DNA of 64,000 nucleotides from a virus, in the IMG/VR virus record IMGVR_UViG_3300047444_000069, positions 64,001 to 128,000 of that record. One strand, 5' to 3'. This document shows, in pieces, positions 28,727-39,200 of this stretch (position 1 is its first letter; every line of letters starts with the position of its first letter). The notes below the pieces were generated by a model, which saw nothing but the letters and a program-made list of their open reading frames with translations, had not been told where the DNA came from and searched no databases. The translations under genes and the position numbers were made by a program.

Positions 28727-31159
28727 ATGGACTACGTACTGAAGTCATCAATTCATACAGTGATTGGCGAAACGATCATTGCGGACATCCGTTCGCAGCG
28801 TTCGGCCTATTACTTCTTTGTCGGCGGGCTTGATACCACTGGCGGCACAGGCACGACCAGTGCAGACGATACCTACACGTATGAATTGGGCGTGCGCAAC
28901 CAGATGGTGTCACTGAAGAAGATTCAGGATTCCGATGTTTCCTTCGTTGTCCCTCGCATCGATTGGACCAGTGGTAGCGTCTATGACCAGTACGATGACT
29001 ATGCGCCTGATTACCTCGCGGCATCAGGCGCTAGTTCTATTGCATCCGCACAATTCTATGTGGTGACGGATGAATACAAGGTCTACAAGTGCCTGTTCAA
29101 TAACAATGGTGTGCCGTCTACGGTCAAACCGACCTCGACGCTGGCAACCCCGTTCTACTCGTCGGATGGCTATCGCTGGAAGTTCATGTACCTGATTCCA
29201 CTGTCGGCACGTAACCGGTTCATGAACAATGCGTTCATCCCGGTGCAGACAGCATTGCTGGACAACTTCTATTCAGCGGGCCAAATCCTCACCACGGCGA
29301 TTCTCAATAAAGGCACTGGCTACACAACCGCATCGATCCTGATCGATGGTGACGGCCAAGGTGCGATCCTGACGCCTGTGATTTCAGGTGGACAGATCAT
29401 TCAGGTGATCGTGACCAATCCGGGCACTGGTTACACCTATGCCAACCTGACGGTATCGGGTAATGGTACGGGTGCGAATGTCGTGGCAACCCTCTCTGTG
29501 GGCGATCTGGACACAGCACAGGCCGATGTCGAACTGTTGGCCCAACGCGGCACGATTGAAGCCTACCGTATCACCAATGGTGGGGCAGGTTATCAAGCAC
29601 TCTCGGCACAGACCAGTGGCCTGACTAACGGGACTACGAACCAATTCCAGATCACGGATGGCGGCGCTGTTGTCAATAACGGTCAGAACGTGGCGATCTA
29701 TCGAAACAACTGGCAAGGCAATCAGCAACAGTACACATCTCCGCGTACCAACTATCTGTCGTACTCCCAACAGTTCGACAATGCGGCATGGACCAAGAGC
29801 AACATGACGGTCATTGCCAATGCGATTACTGCCCCGGATGGCACGGTGACGGCAGAACATATTGGCGACACGGATACGACGACCACGACCCGTAGCCTTC
29901 AGCATTTGTCGAACACCACTGCTAACGCTGCGGCCCCGAACACATACTCGATTTTCGTGAAGAAGGGTGAACGTAACTACGTCATCCTACGCATGATCGC
30001 GACGAATGCGACAACGAACTACTGTACGGCATGGTTTGACATCAATACGGGTGTTGTCTCTGGTACAACTAACGTAGGTAGTGCTGTCGGAACAACGGCA
30101 AGCATCACTCCTTATCCAAATGGTTGGTATCGCCTCTCCATCACTGGCACGCCGAATCCGGGTGTGACAAGCCAAGGTGTGGCCTGTTTCGTTGCTGCGC
30201 CGGTGACATTGGGGAACAGTTCGAACTATACGGGTGTGACTGGTTCGGGCATCTATGTCTGGGGTGCGCAACACGAAGATGGTTCTGTGATGACTTCGTA
30301 CATCCCGACGACCACGGCTGCGATCACTCAGACTGACATCACCCTGACGGCTGACGGTCGCGTGACGTTCACGAACAATCCGAGCAACGGCGACTACATC
30401 ACTTGGTCCGGTAAGTACATCCCCTCGATTGGTGGTGTGGCAATCAATGTAGTTGGTTCTCCTGTGGTTTCGCTGGACACCCTGACGGGTCCGACTGTGG
30501 CAATTGATGGTGACGGCACGGATGCAGCGGGTTATCCGATCATCTCTAATGGTCAGATTGCGGGCATCATCGTGACCAATCCGGGCAAGAACTACACGTA
30601 TGCGAAGGTGACGATCAGCGGCAACGGCCAAAATGCAACGGCTGTGCCGATCTATGCGCCGCCCGGTGGACATGGCAAGAACGCCATCAACGAACTGTTT
30701 GCAACGCGGCTGTGCTTCTTCAGCAACCTTCTGAACGACAACAACCAAGGTATAGCGGTGTCGAACCGTTTCACTACGATTGGCTTGCTTCGGAATCCTA
30801 GTGAATATGCATCAGACCGGTTCTATTCGGCAGCGGCAGCATCGGGTTGCAATGTGATCACCTTTAATGGACCGGCACCGGCCCAGAGCGATCTATTGAC
30901 GGATCGCACAACCGGTAATCGTTTCCAAGTGGTGCAAGTGTCTGGCACAAATTTGTTGTTGCAGAACCTTGACAATTACGAACTCCCAAGTAATTCGTCT
31001 CTCCTAAATAATAATTCGGGTGGACAAATTACAGCGACCTACGTGACTGACCCGTCCATCGACAAATTCTCTGGTGATCTGATGTTCATCGACAACTTCG
31101 CTATCAATCAGCAAGCCGGTCAGCAGATCATTATTTTCAAGACAACACTCAAATTCTAA
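28727..31159 (+). CDS. gp8: baseplate wedge subunit, T4 gp8-like, with inserted module
   Basis: The 810-aa protein is far longer than T4 gp8 (334 aa). Its ends are clearly gp8: RNQMVSLKKIQDSDVSFVVP, FYVVTDEYKVYKCLFNNNG, YRWKFMYLIP, GGHGKNAINELFATRL and FIDNFAINQQAGQQIIIFKT. Two similar modules (VTNPGTGYTYANLTVSGNG and VTNPGKNYTYAKVTISGNG) lie in the middle. Between them, at about 29735-30330, sits a module with NYLSYSQQFDNAAWTKSN, NGWYRLSITGT and GIYVWGAQHEDGS. This is the fold of jelly-roll carbohydrate-binding domains found in phage fibres. gp8 links the wedge to fibre attachment, so the insert would display a sugar-binding surface on the baseplate. Confidence 0.85.
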   Translation: MDYVLKSSIHTVIGETIIADIRSQRSAYYFFVGGLDTTGGTGTTSADDTYTYELGVRNQMVSLKKIQDSDVSFVVPRIDWTSGSVYDQYDDYAPDYLAASGASSIASAQFYVVTDEYKVYKCLFNNNGVPSTVKPTSTLATPFYSSDGYRWKFMYLIPLSARNRFMNNAFIPVQTALLDNFYSAGQILTTAILNKGTGYTTASILIDGDGQGAILTPVISGGQIIQVIVTNPGTGYTYANLTVSGNGTGANVVATLSVGDLDTAQADVELLAQRGTIEAYRITNGGAGYQALSAQTSGLTNGTTNQFQITDGGAVVNNGQNVAIYRNNWQGNQQQYTSPRTNYLSYSQQFDNAAWTKSNMTVIANAITAPDGTVTAEHIGDTDTTTTTRSLQHLSNTTANAAAPNTYSIFVKKGERNYVILRMIATNATTNYCTAWFDINTGVVSGTTNVGSAVGTTASITPYPNGWYRLSITGTPNPGVTSQGVACFVAAPVTLGNSSNYTGVTGSGIYVWGAQHEDGSVMTSYIPTTTAAITQTDITLTADGRVTFTNNPSNGDYITWSGKYIPSIGGVAINVVGSPVVSLDTLTGPTVAIDGDGTDAAGYPIISNGQIAGIIVTNPGKNYTYAKVTISGNGQNATAVPIYAPPGGHGKNAINELFATRLCFFSNLLNDNNQGIAVSNRFTTIGLLRNPSEYASDRFYSAAAASGCNVITFNGPAPAQSDLLTDRTTGNRFQVVQVSGTNLLLQNLDNYELPSNSSLLNNNSGGQITATYVTDPSIDKFSGDLMFIDNFAINQQAGQQIIIFKTTLKF

Positions 31160-31162
31160 GAC

Positions 31163-34100
31163 ATGGCAACGTACACAATGGTTTATCGCGGTACGAAAGG
31201 TTCGCCGCTGACGAATGCGGAAGTTGATGGCAACTTCCAGAACCTTGATACCTACAAAGCGCCACTGGATAACCCCGCGTTCACGACTGCCGTGGGCGTG
31301 ACAGGTTCGGTGACGGCTGTCAGTGCATCGGGCGCACTCATTGCCTCGAACGGTTCGGGTACGGGCCAAACGTCGATCCAGTTGAAGCGGGTTGGTGCGG
31401 CTACGGACCAGAAGATGTACGAAGTTATGCAAGATAGTACGGGGAACTTCGTTCTTCGTTCTATCAACGACGCATACACATCGAACTTCACCTTCCTGTC
31501 TGCCAAGCGCAGCACGACCTACACGCTCGCATCCCTGCAACTGATGGGTTCGGGTGGTCGCGTGCTGATTGGCACTGGTGCGGATGATGGCGTCAATGCG
31601 CTTCAGGTGACGGGCAATATTGAAGGCGATTCGAAACTGTCGCTGACGGGCACGACATCGGGTATTGAACTTGGTTCGACTACTTCAACTGGCACGCCGA
31701 CTGTGGACTTCCACTCGTCGGGCACAACTGCGGACTATGACGCTCGCATTTCGGCCACTGGTGGTTCGGCTACGGTTGGACAAGGTACGCTCACGGCTAC
31801 GGCCCTGAACATCATCCTGACTTCGGGTGGTTCGCCTACGCTGACGCTGAACAACGGCGGTCGGGCGCTCCTGAACACGTCTACGGACGATGGCGCGACC
31901 ATGCTTCAGATCAAGTCTGGGGCAACGGGTCATGGTCTGACGGTTCAGCGCAATGCACAATCGCTTCAGTACATCTCAATTGATACGGCATCGGGACTTG
32001 ATACTAACGCCTCGGCTGACAATAAGATCGTTTCATACTCGCCCACGACTGCGGCCAAGCCCCTCTACATTCATTCGACCACGGATGAAGCGGGCACGGC
32101 TGCGACCAATGGTGTGCCGGGTATCAACTTCAAGGTTTATAACGCAACCTATGGCCGCTTCTGGTCAACGGGTCGCTTTGGCCTCGGTGCGTCTGTCACG
32201 GACGATGGTTCATCGCAGCTTCAGGTGCAAGGTACGGCCACGGTTACGGGTGACATCGTTGGTACGGGTTCGTCCACAGTTCGTTCGGACTACCGATTCG
32301 TTGTCGCGCGTAATTCGACATCGTTCAATCCGTACATGTACATCATCAATTCGGCATGGACACAATCAGCACTGCCGACTAGCCAGACGCTTCTTGGACA
32401 GATTTCAAACAAGTGGGGTTCGACTACAGCGGATGATACAGCGGGCACGACTGCTTCGGACATCCTGACCTACGGTAACACCGATGGTACGGCCAACATG
32501 TTGCTTCAGGCGCGTAATGCGGCTGGTACGGCAACCGGTAAGGTATGGGTCAACGGTTCGGGTACGGTGGTGGTTAATTCGTCCTATGACGACAAGAGCA
32601 CGATCTTCATCGTCAACAAGGCGGCAAGCGCATCTTCGCCCATCAATACACCGACGACCCGCATTATTGATGATGGCAATGCTACGTCTGGCGGTCTGGC
32701 GATTGAATCGTACCAACCGATCATCCAACTGATTGACCGTTCGACCGGTGCGAAGAACAGTCGCATCATGCAGAACTCGGGTACGATCTATTTCGCGAAT
32801 GATCCGGGCGACAATTCGGGTTCCTATGCTGCACCGGGCTTCACTGTTAACCCGGATGGTTACATCCAAGTGGGCAGTGGTGGTGCGCCGTCAATCAACG
32901 TGTGGGCCTATCTGAACGGTTCGTCCGTGGGTACGGGTGCGTCGCAATATGGCGTGTACTTCAACGGTGAATTCAATTCGGCTGCGACGAGTACCGGTTA
33001 TTCGTTCCTCTCGACACCGAAGGTTCAGGCAGCTTCCTTCACGATGGCGTCTCTGAACGGATTCTACGCGCAGACACCTGTGTTGGGGTCTGGTGCGACT
33101 GTCACGGCCTATCGTGCGTTCTATGCGACCGACAGCAGCATTGCGGGTAGCAACTTCGGTTTCTACAGCAATATGGGGTCTGGTGCGAACAAGTGGAACT
33201 TCTATGCTAACGGTTCGGCACTGAGCTACTTTAACGGCGCTGTATTGATTGGTAGTACTACGGATAACGGTGTCGATAAGCTTCAGGTGACCGGTTCGGC
33301 CACGGTGACGGGCAATGTCAACGTTGGTAGCGTGACGTTCCCGGACGGTACTGTGCAATTGACTGCGCCGATGGGTCGCAACCGGATTATCAACGGTGCA
33401 TGTGACATCCTTCAGCGCGCCGCGACATTCGTAGCAAGTAACGCGGGCACGCAAGCCGGGTATTCAGTCGATAGAATGCGAACTGCTATGACCCTGACTA
33501 CGGGTGTAATCACTCAGGGACAGAATGCGGGTGGTATCACTGATCCTTATAGCGGTATTGCCAAGAATTCTGTGTATGCAATAGCGACGACTCCTATCAC
33601 TTCCATTTCAGCGACGGGTTCTTTGGCTCCTATCGGCCAGTATATCGAAGGTTTCAACTGTTATGACCTTGTTGGACAGCCAGTGACGGTTTCGTTCTTG
33701 TTCCGTTCAAGCGTAAGTGGCTTATATTCGGTCACGCTGCGTGATGGTACGGCGACGCAAACGTGTGTGATGACGTTCAACTATACGGCTGTAACGCCAT
33801 TTACGCGGGTGGTGTTGACGTTCCCGACCCTTCCGTTGAATCTGGCTGTACCGAAATCCGCTTCTGCGGGTCTGTACCTGTTTATCGGTGGGATTGGAAC
33901 TCAGACGGCAACGTCCACGGTTGGTTCATGGGTTACTGGTGGTTTTTCGTGCGCAACTGGTAGTGTCAATTGGGCCTCAACGACGAATAACGCGATTTGG
34001 GTAACGGACCTTCAGCTTGAAGCTGGAACGGTTGCTACACCGTTTGAACGCCGTTCGTATGGTCAGGAACGCGCGTTATGTCAGCGGTACTTCCAAATTT

Positions 34101-34348
34101 TCTACAACTGCATCCTCGGTGGGTATGGGACTGCCGGTAGCGGGATATGGGCGACCTATACGCGTCCAGTAGAAATGCGTACCACGCCGACTACCAAGCT
34201 TACCAGCACGCCATCCTATAACAACGGTAGCGGAATATCGTGCTTCTACGCGGCGACTGACATATTCAAGTTGACTATGAATGTTACGACTGGCCCCGGT
34301 GCTGCCTATTGCGATAGCGCGACCTTTACATTCGACGCTGAATTCTAA
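31163..34348 (+). CDS. tail fibre protein
   Basis: The 1061-aa protein starts with a short attachment region (MATYTMVYRGTKGSPLTNAE, VDGNFQNLDTYKAPLDNPAF). It then has a series of repeats such as RVLIGTGADDGVNALQVTGN and VLIGSTTDNGVDKLQVTGSA that form a fibrous shaft. The C-terminal 320 residues (GRNRIINGACDILQRAATF, QYIEGFNCYDLVGQPVTVSF, LQLEAGTVATPFERRSYGQE) form a receptor-binding tip found in many phage fibres. It is followed by a small assembly protein gene. A possible internal late promoter (CTAAATA, 31014) lies upstream in gp8. Confidence 0.88.
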   Translation: MATYTMVYRGTKGSPLTNAEVDGNFQNLDTYKAPLDNPAFTTAVGVTGSVTAVSASGALIASNGSGTGQTSIQLKRVGAATDQKMYEVMQDSTGNFVLRSINDAYTSNFTFLSAKRSTTYTLASLQLMGSGGRVLIGTGADDGVNALQVTGNIEGDSKLSLTGTTSGIELGSTTSTGTPTVDFHSSGTTADYDARISATGGSATVGQGTLTATALNIILTSGGSPTLTLNNGGRALLNTSTDDGATMLQIKSGATGHGLTVQRNAQSLQYISIDTASGLDTNASADNKIVSYSPTTAAKPLYIHSTTDEAGTAATNGVPGINFKVYNATYGRFWSTGRFGLGASVTDDGSSQLQVQGTATVTGDIVGTGSSTVRSDYRFVVARNSTSFNPYMYIINSAWTQSALPTSQTLLGQISNKWGSTTADDTAGTTASDILTYGNTDGTANMLLQARNAAGTATGKVWVNGSGTVVVNSSYDDKSTIFIVNKAASASSPINTPTTRIIDDGNATSGGLAIESYQPIIQLIDRSTGAKNSRIMQNSGTIYFANDPGDNSGSYAAPGFTVNPDGYIQVGSGGAPSINVWAYLNGSSVGTGASQYGVYFNGEFNSAATSTGYSFLSTPKVQAASFTMASLNGFYAQTPVLGSGATVTAYRAFYATDSSIAGSNFGFYSNMGSGANKWNFYANGSALSYFNGAVLIGSTTDNGVDKLQVTGSATVTGNVNVGSVTFPDGTVQLTAPMGRNRIINGACDILQRAATFVASNAGTQAGYSVDRMRTAMTLTTGVITQGQNAGGITDPYSGIAKNSVYAIATTPITSISATGSLAPIGQYIEGFNCYDLVGQPVTVSFLFRSSVSGLYSVTLRDGTATQTCVMTFNYTAVTPFTRVVLTFPTLPLNLAVPKSASAGLYLFIGGIGTQTATSTVGSWVTGGFSCATGSVNWASTTNNAIWVTDLQLEAGTVATPFERRSYGQERALCQRYFQIFYNCILGGYGTAGSGIWATYTRPVEMRTTPTTKLTSTPSYNNGSGISCFYAATDIFKLTMNVTTGPGAAYCDSATFTFDAEF

Positions 34349-34351
34349 ACG

Positions 34352-34867
34352 ATGACCTACACAATCAATCAAAACGGGAGCATCGTTCGGGATTCGGATG
34401 GTGCGACTGTCCCGGTCGATCCACACAATTCGGACTACATTGCTTTTCTTCAATGGCAGGGTGCGGGCAACCAAGTCACTGTTATTGTGGATAGTCTGGC
34501 GGATGTGATCCAGCAGTTGTCAAATGACATTGATTCGCAGGTTGCCAGTATCTATTCAGGTTGGACCCGTTTCCAACAAGAGTATCTACTGCGCCAAGCT
34601 GCGGCCCAATCGTTCAAGGATGCTAACTATGTTGGCGATCCGGGCGTCTGGGTCACAGCCTTCGCGGATGCTGCTGGACTATCGAATCGAGTAGCAACGG
34701 ATTCGATCCTCGGTCAAGCTACATTGCTGAATGATGCCCTCGAAGCCCTTGGCGCACAACGGATGCGGAAGTACGAAATCCTGAAGGCGGCAGACAAGAC
34801 GGCGGCGCAGTCGTCCCATGATGACATCGTAAGCCACATCAAGACTATCGCGGCTGCACTCAGTTAA
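34352..34867 (+). CDS. putative tail fibre assembly protein
   Basis: The 171-aa protein opens MTYTINQNGSIVRDSDGATV and continues with PVDPHNSDYIAFLQWQGAGN, the pattern of fibre-assembly chaperones that sit just after a fibre gene. The rest is helical (YLLRQAAAQSFKDANY). It begins three bases after the fibre stop, and a strong terminator follows its own stop. It is expected to help trimerisation of the fibre. Confidence 0.75.
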   Translation: MTYTINQNGSIVRDSDGATVPVDPHNSDYIAFLQWQGAGNQVTVIVDSLADVIQQLSNDIDSQVASIYSGWTRFQQEYLLRQAAAQSFKDANYVGDPGVWVTAFADAAGLSNRVATDSILGQATLLNDALEALGAQRMRKYEILKAADKTAAQSSHDDIVSHIKTIAAALS

Positions 34868-34876
34868 ACCATATTG

Positions 34877-34901
34877 GCCCGGACTTGTTCCGGGCTTTTT
34901 C
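34877..34901 (+). terminator. rho-independent terminator of the baseplate-fibre operon
   Basis: GCCCGG (34877-34882) pairs with CCGGGC (34890-34895) and is followed by TTTTT. It would end the long gp25 to fibre-assembly transcript. Confidence 0.85.
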
Positions 34902-34915
34902 CTTTGGAGTACATA

Positions 34916-35470
34916 ATGATCTACCTGAAATACGCGTTCCAAACTGTCCTGAATCTGTTGTTCACCCTGTTCGCGGTGATTGTGGCCCCATACGTCGCAC
35001 TATTTGCGGGGAAAGACGGCTGGTTGCCCGACTATCTCAAATGGTTTCAGACCTTTGATGCCTCACTCGATGCTGGTTGGCAAGATGGCTATTTCGGCAC
35101 GTTCTCAGCCCCGCCTACCGGTTGGCGACTGTGGTGGTTACGTACTAAGTGGCTGTGGCGCAATCCGGCCTATGGCTTCTGTTATTGGGTTCTGGGCACA
35201 TCGTTCAAGCCGGAAGACTGGACGGTCGAACAGTTCGTCCAAGATGGCAACTACAGCCTGTTCGTGGCCCGGTCAAAAGATGGTCATTTCTGCATCTCCT
35301 ACAATGGACCGTGGGGAAGCTGGAAACTTGGCTGGAAAGCATGGAACTACTTCCAGAAGCTTGATGAACAAGGCAAGCCCGTCTGGAATGATAAACCGTG
35401 GGGTCCGCAATGGATTGCCCCGATCAGCTTCACGCCCAACATCATCAAGGCACTGAAGTACAAGAAGTAG
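34916..35470 (+). CDS. DUF7338-like membrane protein
   Basis: The ATG at 34916 (MIYLKYAFQTVLNLLFTLFA) has the Shine-Dalgarno TTGGAG and gives 184 aa. Residues 1-30 form a transmembrane helix with AVIVAPYVALFA. KDGWLPDYLKWFQTFDASLD and RTKWLWRNPAYGFCYWVLG match, from memory, a family seen in many phages (DUF7338). The rest is tryptophan-rich and extracytoplasmic or cytoplasmic. The function is unknown; lysis or superinfection roles have no direct support. Confidence 0.7.
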   Translation: MIYLKYAFQTVLNLLFTLFAVIVAPYVALFAGKDGWLPDYLKWFQTFDASLDAGWQDGYFGTFSAPPTGWRLWWLRTKWLWRNPAYGFCYWVLGTSFKPEDWTVEQFVQDGNYSLFVARSKDGHFCISYNGPWGSWKLGWKAWNYFQKLDEQGKPVWNDKPWGPQWIAPISFTPNIIKALKYKK

Positions 35471-35475
35471 AAACG

Positions 35476-35508
35476 AAAAAGGGAACCATCGCGGTTCCCT
35501 TTCTTTTT
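35476..35508. terminator. bidirectional terminator between convergent genes
   Basis: GGGAACC (35481-35487) pairs with GGTTCCC (35493-35499). The stem is flanked by an A-run on the left and a T-run on the right, so it works for the plus-strand membrane protein gene and for the minus-strand GIY-YIG gene. Confidence 0.88.
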
Positions 35509-36115
35509 ACAGCTTCACACAGGTGTAGCCTTTGTAGTGTCGTCGTGTTCCTTTAGCTACTTGGGACATCGAACTACCATTCAGGCCGTGTTGCCTACAG
35601 TATTCGTCCTTGTTGACGATTATTTCTTCTACCCCATCGGGACGCGTGATCTTCCATGTAGCTGACTTGTTGGCACGATGCTGATCCGTGAACTTCACGC
35701 CTTTCTTGGCGGACGAAATCTTGGCCTTCGCCTCGCCACTCAGCGTCTTGCCTTTGAGGGAATTGGAAATTTTCTTCTTGGTGTCTTCTGATAGCTTGTA
35801 GCCGTTCTTCCCGTCTCCACCTTCAGTCAGGTTGTACCCGTTAGGTCCGAATGTATCGTATTCCTTGATAAAGAAAGGCTCCATCACCTTATGAGTGTGC
35901 CTTCTTTCTTTGGATTGGTAGATGACTTCGAACGTTAACGCATCTGGGCCATACTTTCGGATGGCTTTGTGGATGTATCTATGGTTGGGGTTTTGTGGAT
36001 CGTGGCTAGTGTAGATATGCTCATTCCAACGTTGCGCCGGAATCTTACTTGTATAGCCTATGTACTGCTTACCGTTTACACGATTGACAATTTTGTAGAT
36101 GGAATAAATATCCAT
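35507..36115 (-). CDS. GIY-YIG homing endonuclease 2 (minus strand)
   Basis: The 202-aa protein starts MDIYSIYKIVNRVNGKQYIG, with the GIY-YIG core IYSIYKI..QYIGYTS, the arginine in QRWNEHIY and the glutamate in VMEPFFIKEYD. NUMOD3-like repeats (YKLSEDTKKKIS, GKTLSGEAKAKIS) and an IENR1-like C-terminus (SQVAKGTRRHYKGYTC) follow. AAGGAG is nine bases from the ATG. It is inserted opposite to the surrounding late genes and has its own minus-strand CTAAATA. Confidence 0.9.
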   Translation of the reverse strand: MDIYSIYKIVNRVNGKQYIGYTSKIPAQRWNEHIYTSHDPQNPNHRYIHKAIRKYGPDALTFEVIYQSKERRHTHKVMEPFFIKEYDTFGPNGYNLTEGGDGKNGYKLSEDTKKKISNSLKGKTLSGEAKAKISSAKKGVKFTDQHRANKSATWKITRPDGVEEIIVNKDEYCRQHGLNGSSMSQVAKGTRRHYKGYTCVKL

Positions 36116-36179
36116 GCTGGAACGCTCCTTTAGTCAGGTTTCTAGGGGTAGTGGGGACGGCAATCCCGCGACTACCAAC

Positions 36180-36186
36180 TATTTAG
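36180..36186 (-). promoter_or_regulatory. late promoter for GIY-YIG gene 2
   Basis: The minus strand reads CTAAATAGTTGG, with a start expected near 36174. Just downstream the RNA could form a hairpin between GGTAGT (36176-36171) plus GGGA and TCCC plus ACTACC (36152-36147), but the Shine-Dalgarno lies outside it, unlike genes 1 and 3. Confidence 0.65.
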
Positions 36187-36222
36187 TTTTTCTGACATCT
36201 TCAGAAACGTAAGGACTACTCA

Positions 36223-39200
36223 ATGTCGGCACAAATCCAAAACTTCAATACAGCGCCGTATTACGACGATTACAACGAAGATAAGAAGTTCTACAAGATT
36301 CTGTTTAAGCCCGGATACGCGCTACAGGCACGGGAACTCACGCAGCTTCAGACCATGCTTCAGACCCAGATCAAGAGGCATGGCGATAACATTTTCAAAG
36401 ATGGATCGATGGTGATTCCGGGCGGAACGTCCGTGGATACCAACTTCGCCTATGTGAAGGTCCAGAACAGCTACAACAACGGTACACAGGTTGCCTACTA
36501 CACCGATCAGTTGGTCGGTAAGTTCGTGGTCGGACAGACTTCGGGTGTGCGCGCGCAGATCATCAAGGTGGTCCATACAGATACGGTCAACCCGGAAACC
36601 CTGTATGTGAAGTACATGAACAGCGGTACGAACAATGTGACCAAGGTCTTTGCGGATAACGAAGCATTGGTTCCGGAAGATGCGTCCATCTCGTCACTTG
36701 GTGTTCAAACGCTCACGTCTGGTTCGACGGGTATCGGATCGGGTGCATCTATCTCCCAAGGTGTGTACTACATCTCGGGCTTCTTCTGTCTCGTTGATCC
36801 GCAGACGATTGTTCTGGACGCCTACAGTAATTTACCGTCCTACCGTGTGGGCCTGAATGTGGCATCCGTGGTGGTTGACAGTGAAGATGATGAATCCCTG
36901 CTGGACAACGCCCTTGGTTCGTTCAACTACAACGCGCCGGGTGCGGATCGTCATTCCATCGTCCTGACACTGGCAGCACTGCCGGTTGGTTCGACCAATG
37001 ACGCGAACTTCGTGGAACTGTTTACGGTCGTTGATGGCGTGGTGCAGTCCAAGGTTGATACCTCGACTTACAACGTCATTGCGGACACGATGGCACGCCG
37101 CACCTATGATGAATCGGGCGACTACACAGTCACGCCGTTCACATTGGATGTGCGCGAACACCGCAATAACAACCGTGGCGCATGGTTGGTGAATATGGCC
37201 GTCCTCGCGGGCGACATTGTGACCAATGGTGCGAACATCTACACGGCCAAGATCGGCGGCACGACTGGTTCAACTGCACCGTCTGCAACGACTGGTGACA
37301 TCACTGATGGTACGGTGACATGGAACTACACGCCGTCCCCGCTGTACAACCGTGGTATCTACACTGCCGAACAGGGCGGTGATGCCGCGATGCTGGCCCT
37401 TGGTCTGGAACCGGGCAAGGCATACGTGCGTGGCTATGAAGTTAACAAGGTCGCGATTGATTACTTGGCAGTCCCCAAGGCACGCGACACACAGTATGCG
37501 ACCAATGCCAAAGTTGCGGCCAAGGTCGGTAACTACATTCTGGTGACGAACGTCAACGGTCTGCCGAATATCGCCCAAAATGCGACAGTGACACTGTATG
37601 ACCAACTGAATGCATCGCGCGGTACGGCGAACGGTTCGGTGGTTGGTACGGCACGCGTGCGTGCATTCGAATATGATTCGGGTGCGGCGGGTACGACTTC
37701 GGCTGTCTACAAGATGTCCCTGTTTGATGTGTCGCTGGTCAGTGGCAAGAATCTGGGCGATAACGTCAAACAGTTCTACATCAACAATGGCGGTGCAGCT
37801 ACCAACTTCACGGCGGATATTGCCCCGTACTACACAAAAAATTCGGGTTCCATTAGTGCATCTGCATCAACCACGGTGACGGGTGTCGGCACGTTGTTCC
37901 AAACGGAACTGACGGTGGGCGATTACATCCTGTGCGGTGCGGCTGGTGGTAAGCGTCGTGTGACGGCCATCGCCTCGAATATCAGCCTGACGGTTGATTC
38001 GGCGGTCACGGTATCGGGTGAAGCGTTCTACACCTTGGGTACGGTGCTGAATGAACCGGGTTACAGCCCCGCGATCTTCCAGATGCCGAACTATGCGATC
38101 CAGATGGTGCGCAGCAATGACGGCACGATTGGTACTGCCTATGCGATCCAGCAATACTTCACTCAGACCACGAATACGTCTGGTGTGATCACATTGGCTG
38201 TCTCGGGCGGCAATGACACATTTGGTTCGGAAGCCGAATCAACGAATTACGTCTGTGTGGACAACACGACAGGTCAGATCGTTCAACCTACGTCCATCGT
38301 GCGTAATAGCCCGCTGTACACTCAGGCAACGATCACCTTTGGTGCGTCCTATGCCTCACGTTCCTTCACGGTGATTGCTACGGTGAATCGTGTCGGTGCG
38401 GGTACAGAGAAGAACAAGACCCTGACATCGGCCACAACCACGTTTAGCACGGCTGCAACGGCACAATTGAAGACCATTGGCCTTCCGGTTGCTGACGGTT
38501 ATGCACTGGTGTCGGTGATGATGGATACGGGCACGTTCGCGTCCCCGACTGGTGTGTACACCAAAGATATTTCGGCTAACTACACATTCTTTGATGGTCA
38601 AACCGATTCGTCCTATGGACAATCCACGATCACCCTGATTGATGGTAGTCCGGTCCCGGTCGCGCCGATCAAGGTGTCGTACCAGTACTTCCAGCATTCA
38701 GTGACGGGTGATTACTTCACGGTCAATTCGTACACGTCCACAATGTCTTATGCTGCGATCCCGTCTTACAACGGTGTGTCACTGCGCGACTGTATCGACT
38801 TCCGTTCGCGGATCGACAATACGGGCAAGAATTACACATCTGCGGGCGCAGTGGTCAATGGTGTGCCGAAGCGTGGCGTGGATATTACGACCAACTACAC
38901 GTTCTATCTGGCCCGTAAGGACAAGCTGGCACTGGCGATTGACGGTACGTTCTTTGACGTGAAGGGTGTGTCTAGCCTCGCACCGTCTTTGCCGGATGAT
39001 CCGACGACTGCAATGGTGCTGTTCAATGTGGCCCTCGAAGCCTACACGTTCGGGACCGGTTCGTCCAACGTGTCGGTCACGACGATTGACAACAAGCGGT
39101 ACACCATGCGCGACATCGGCAAGATCGACGCACGCGTGGCTAATCTGGAATACTACACATCGTTGTCCCTGCTTGAACAACAGACGACCTCGATGACGAT

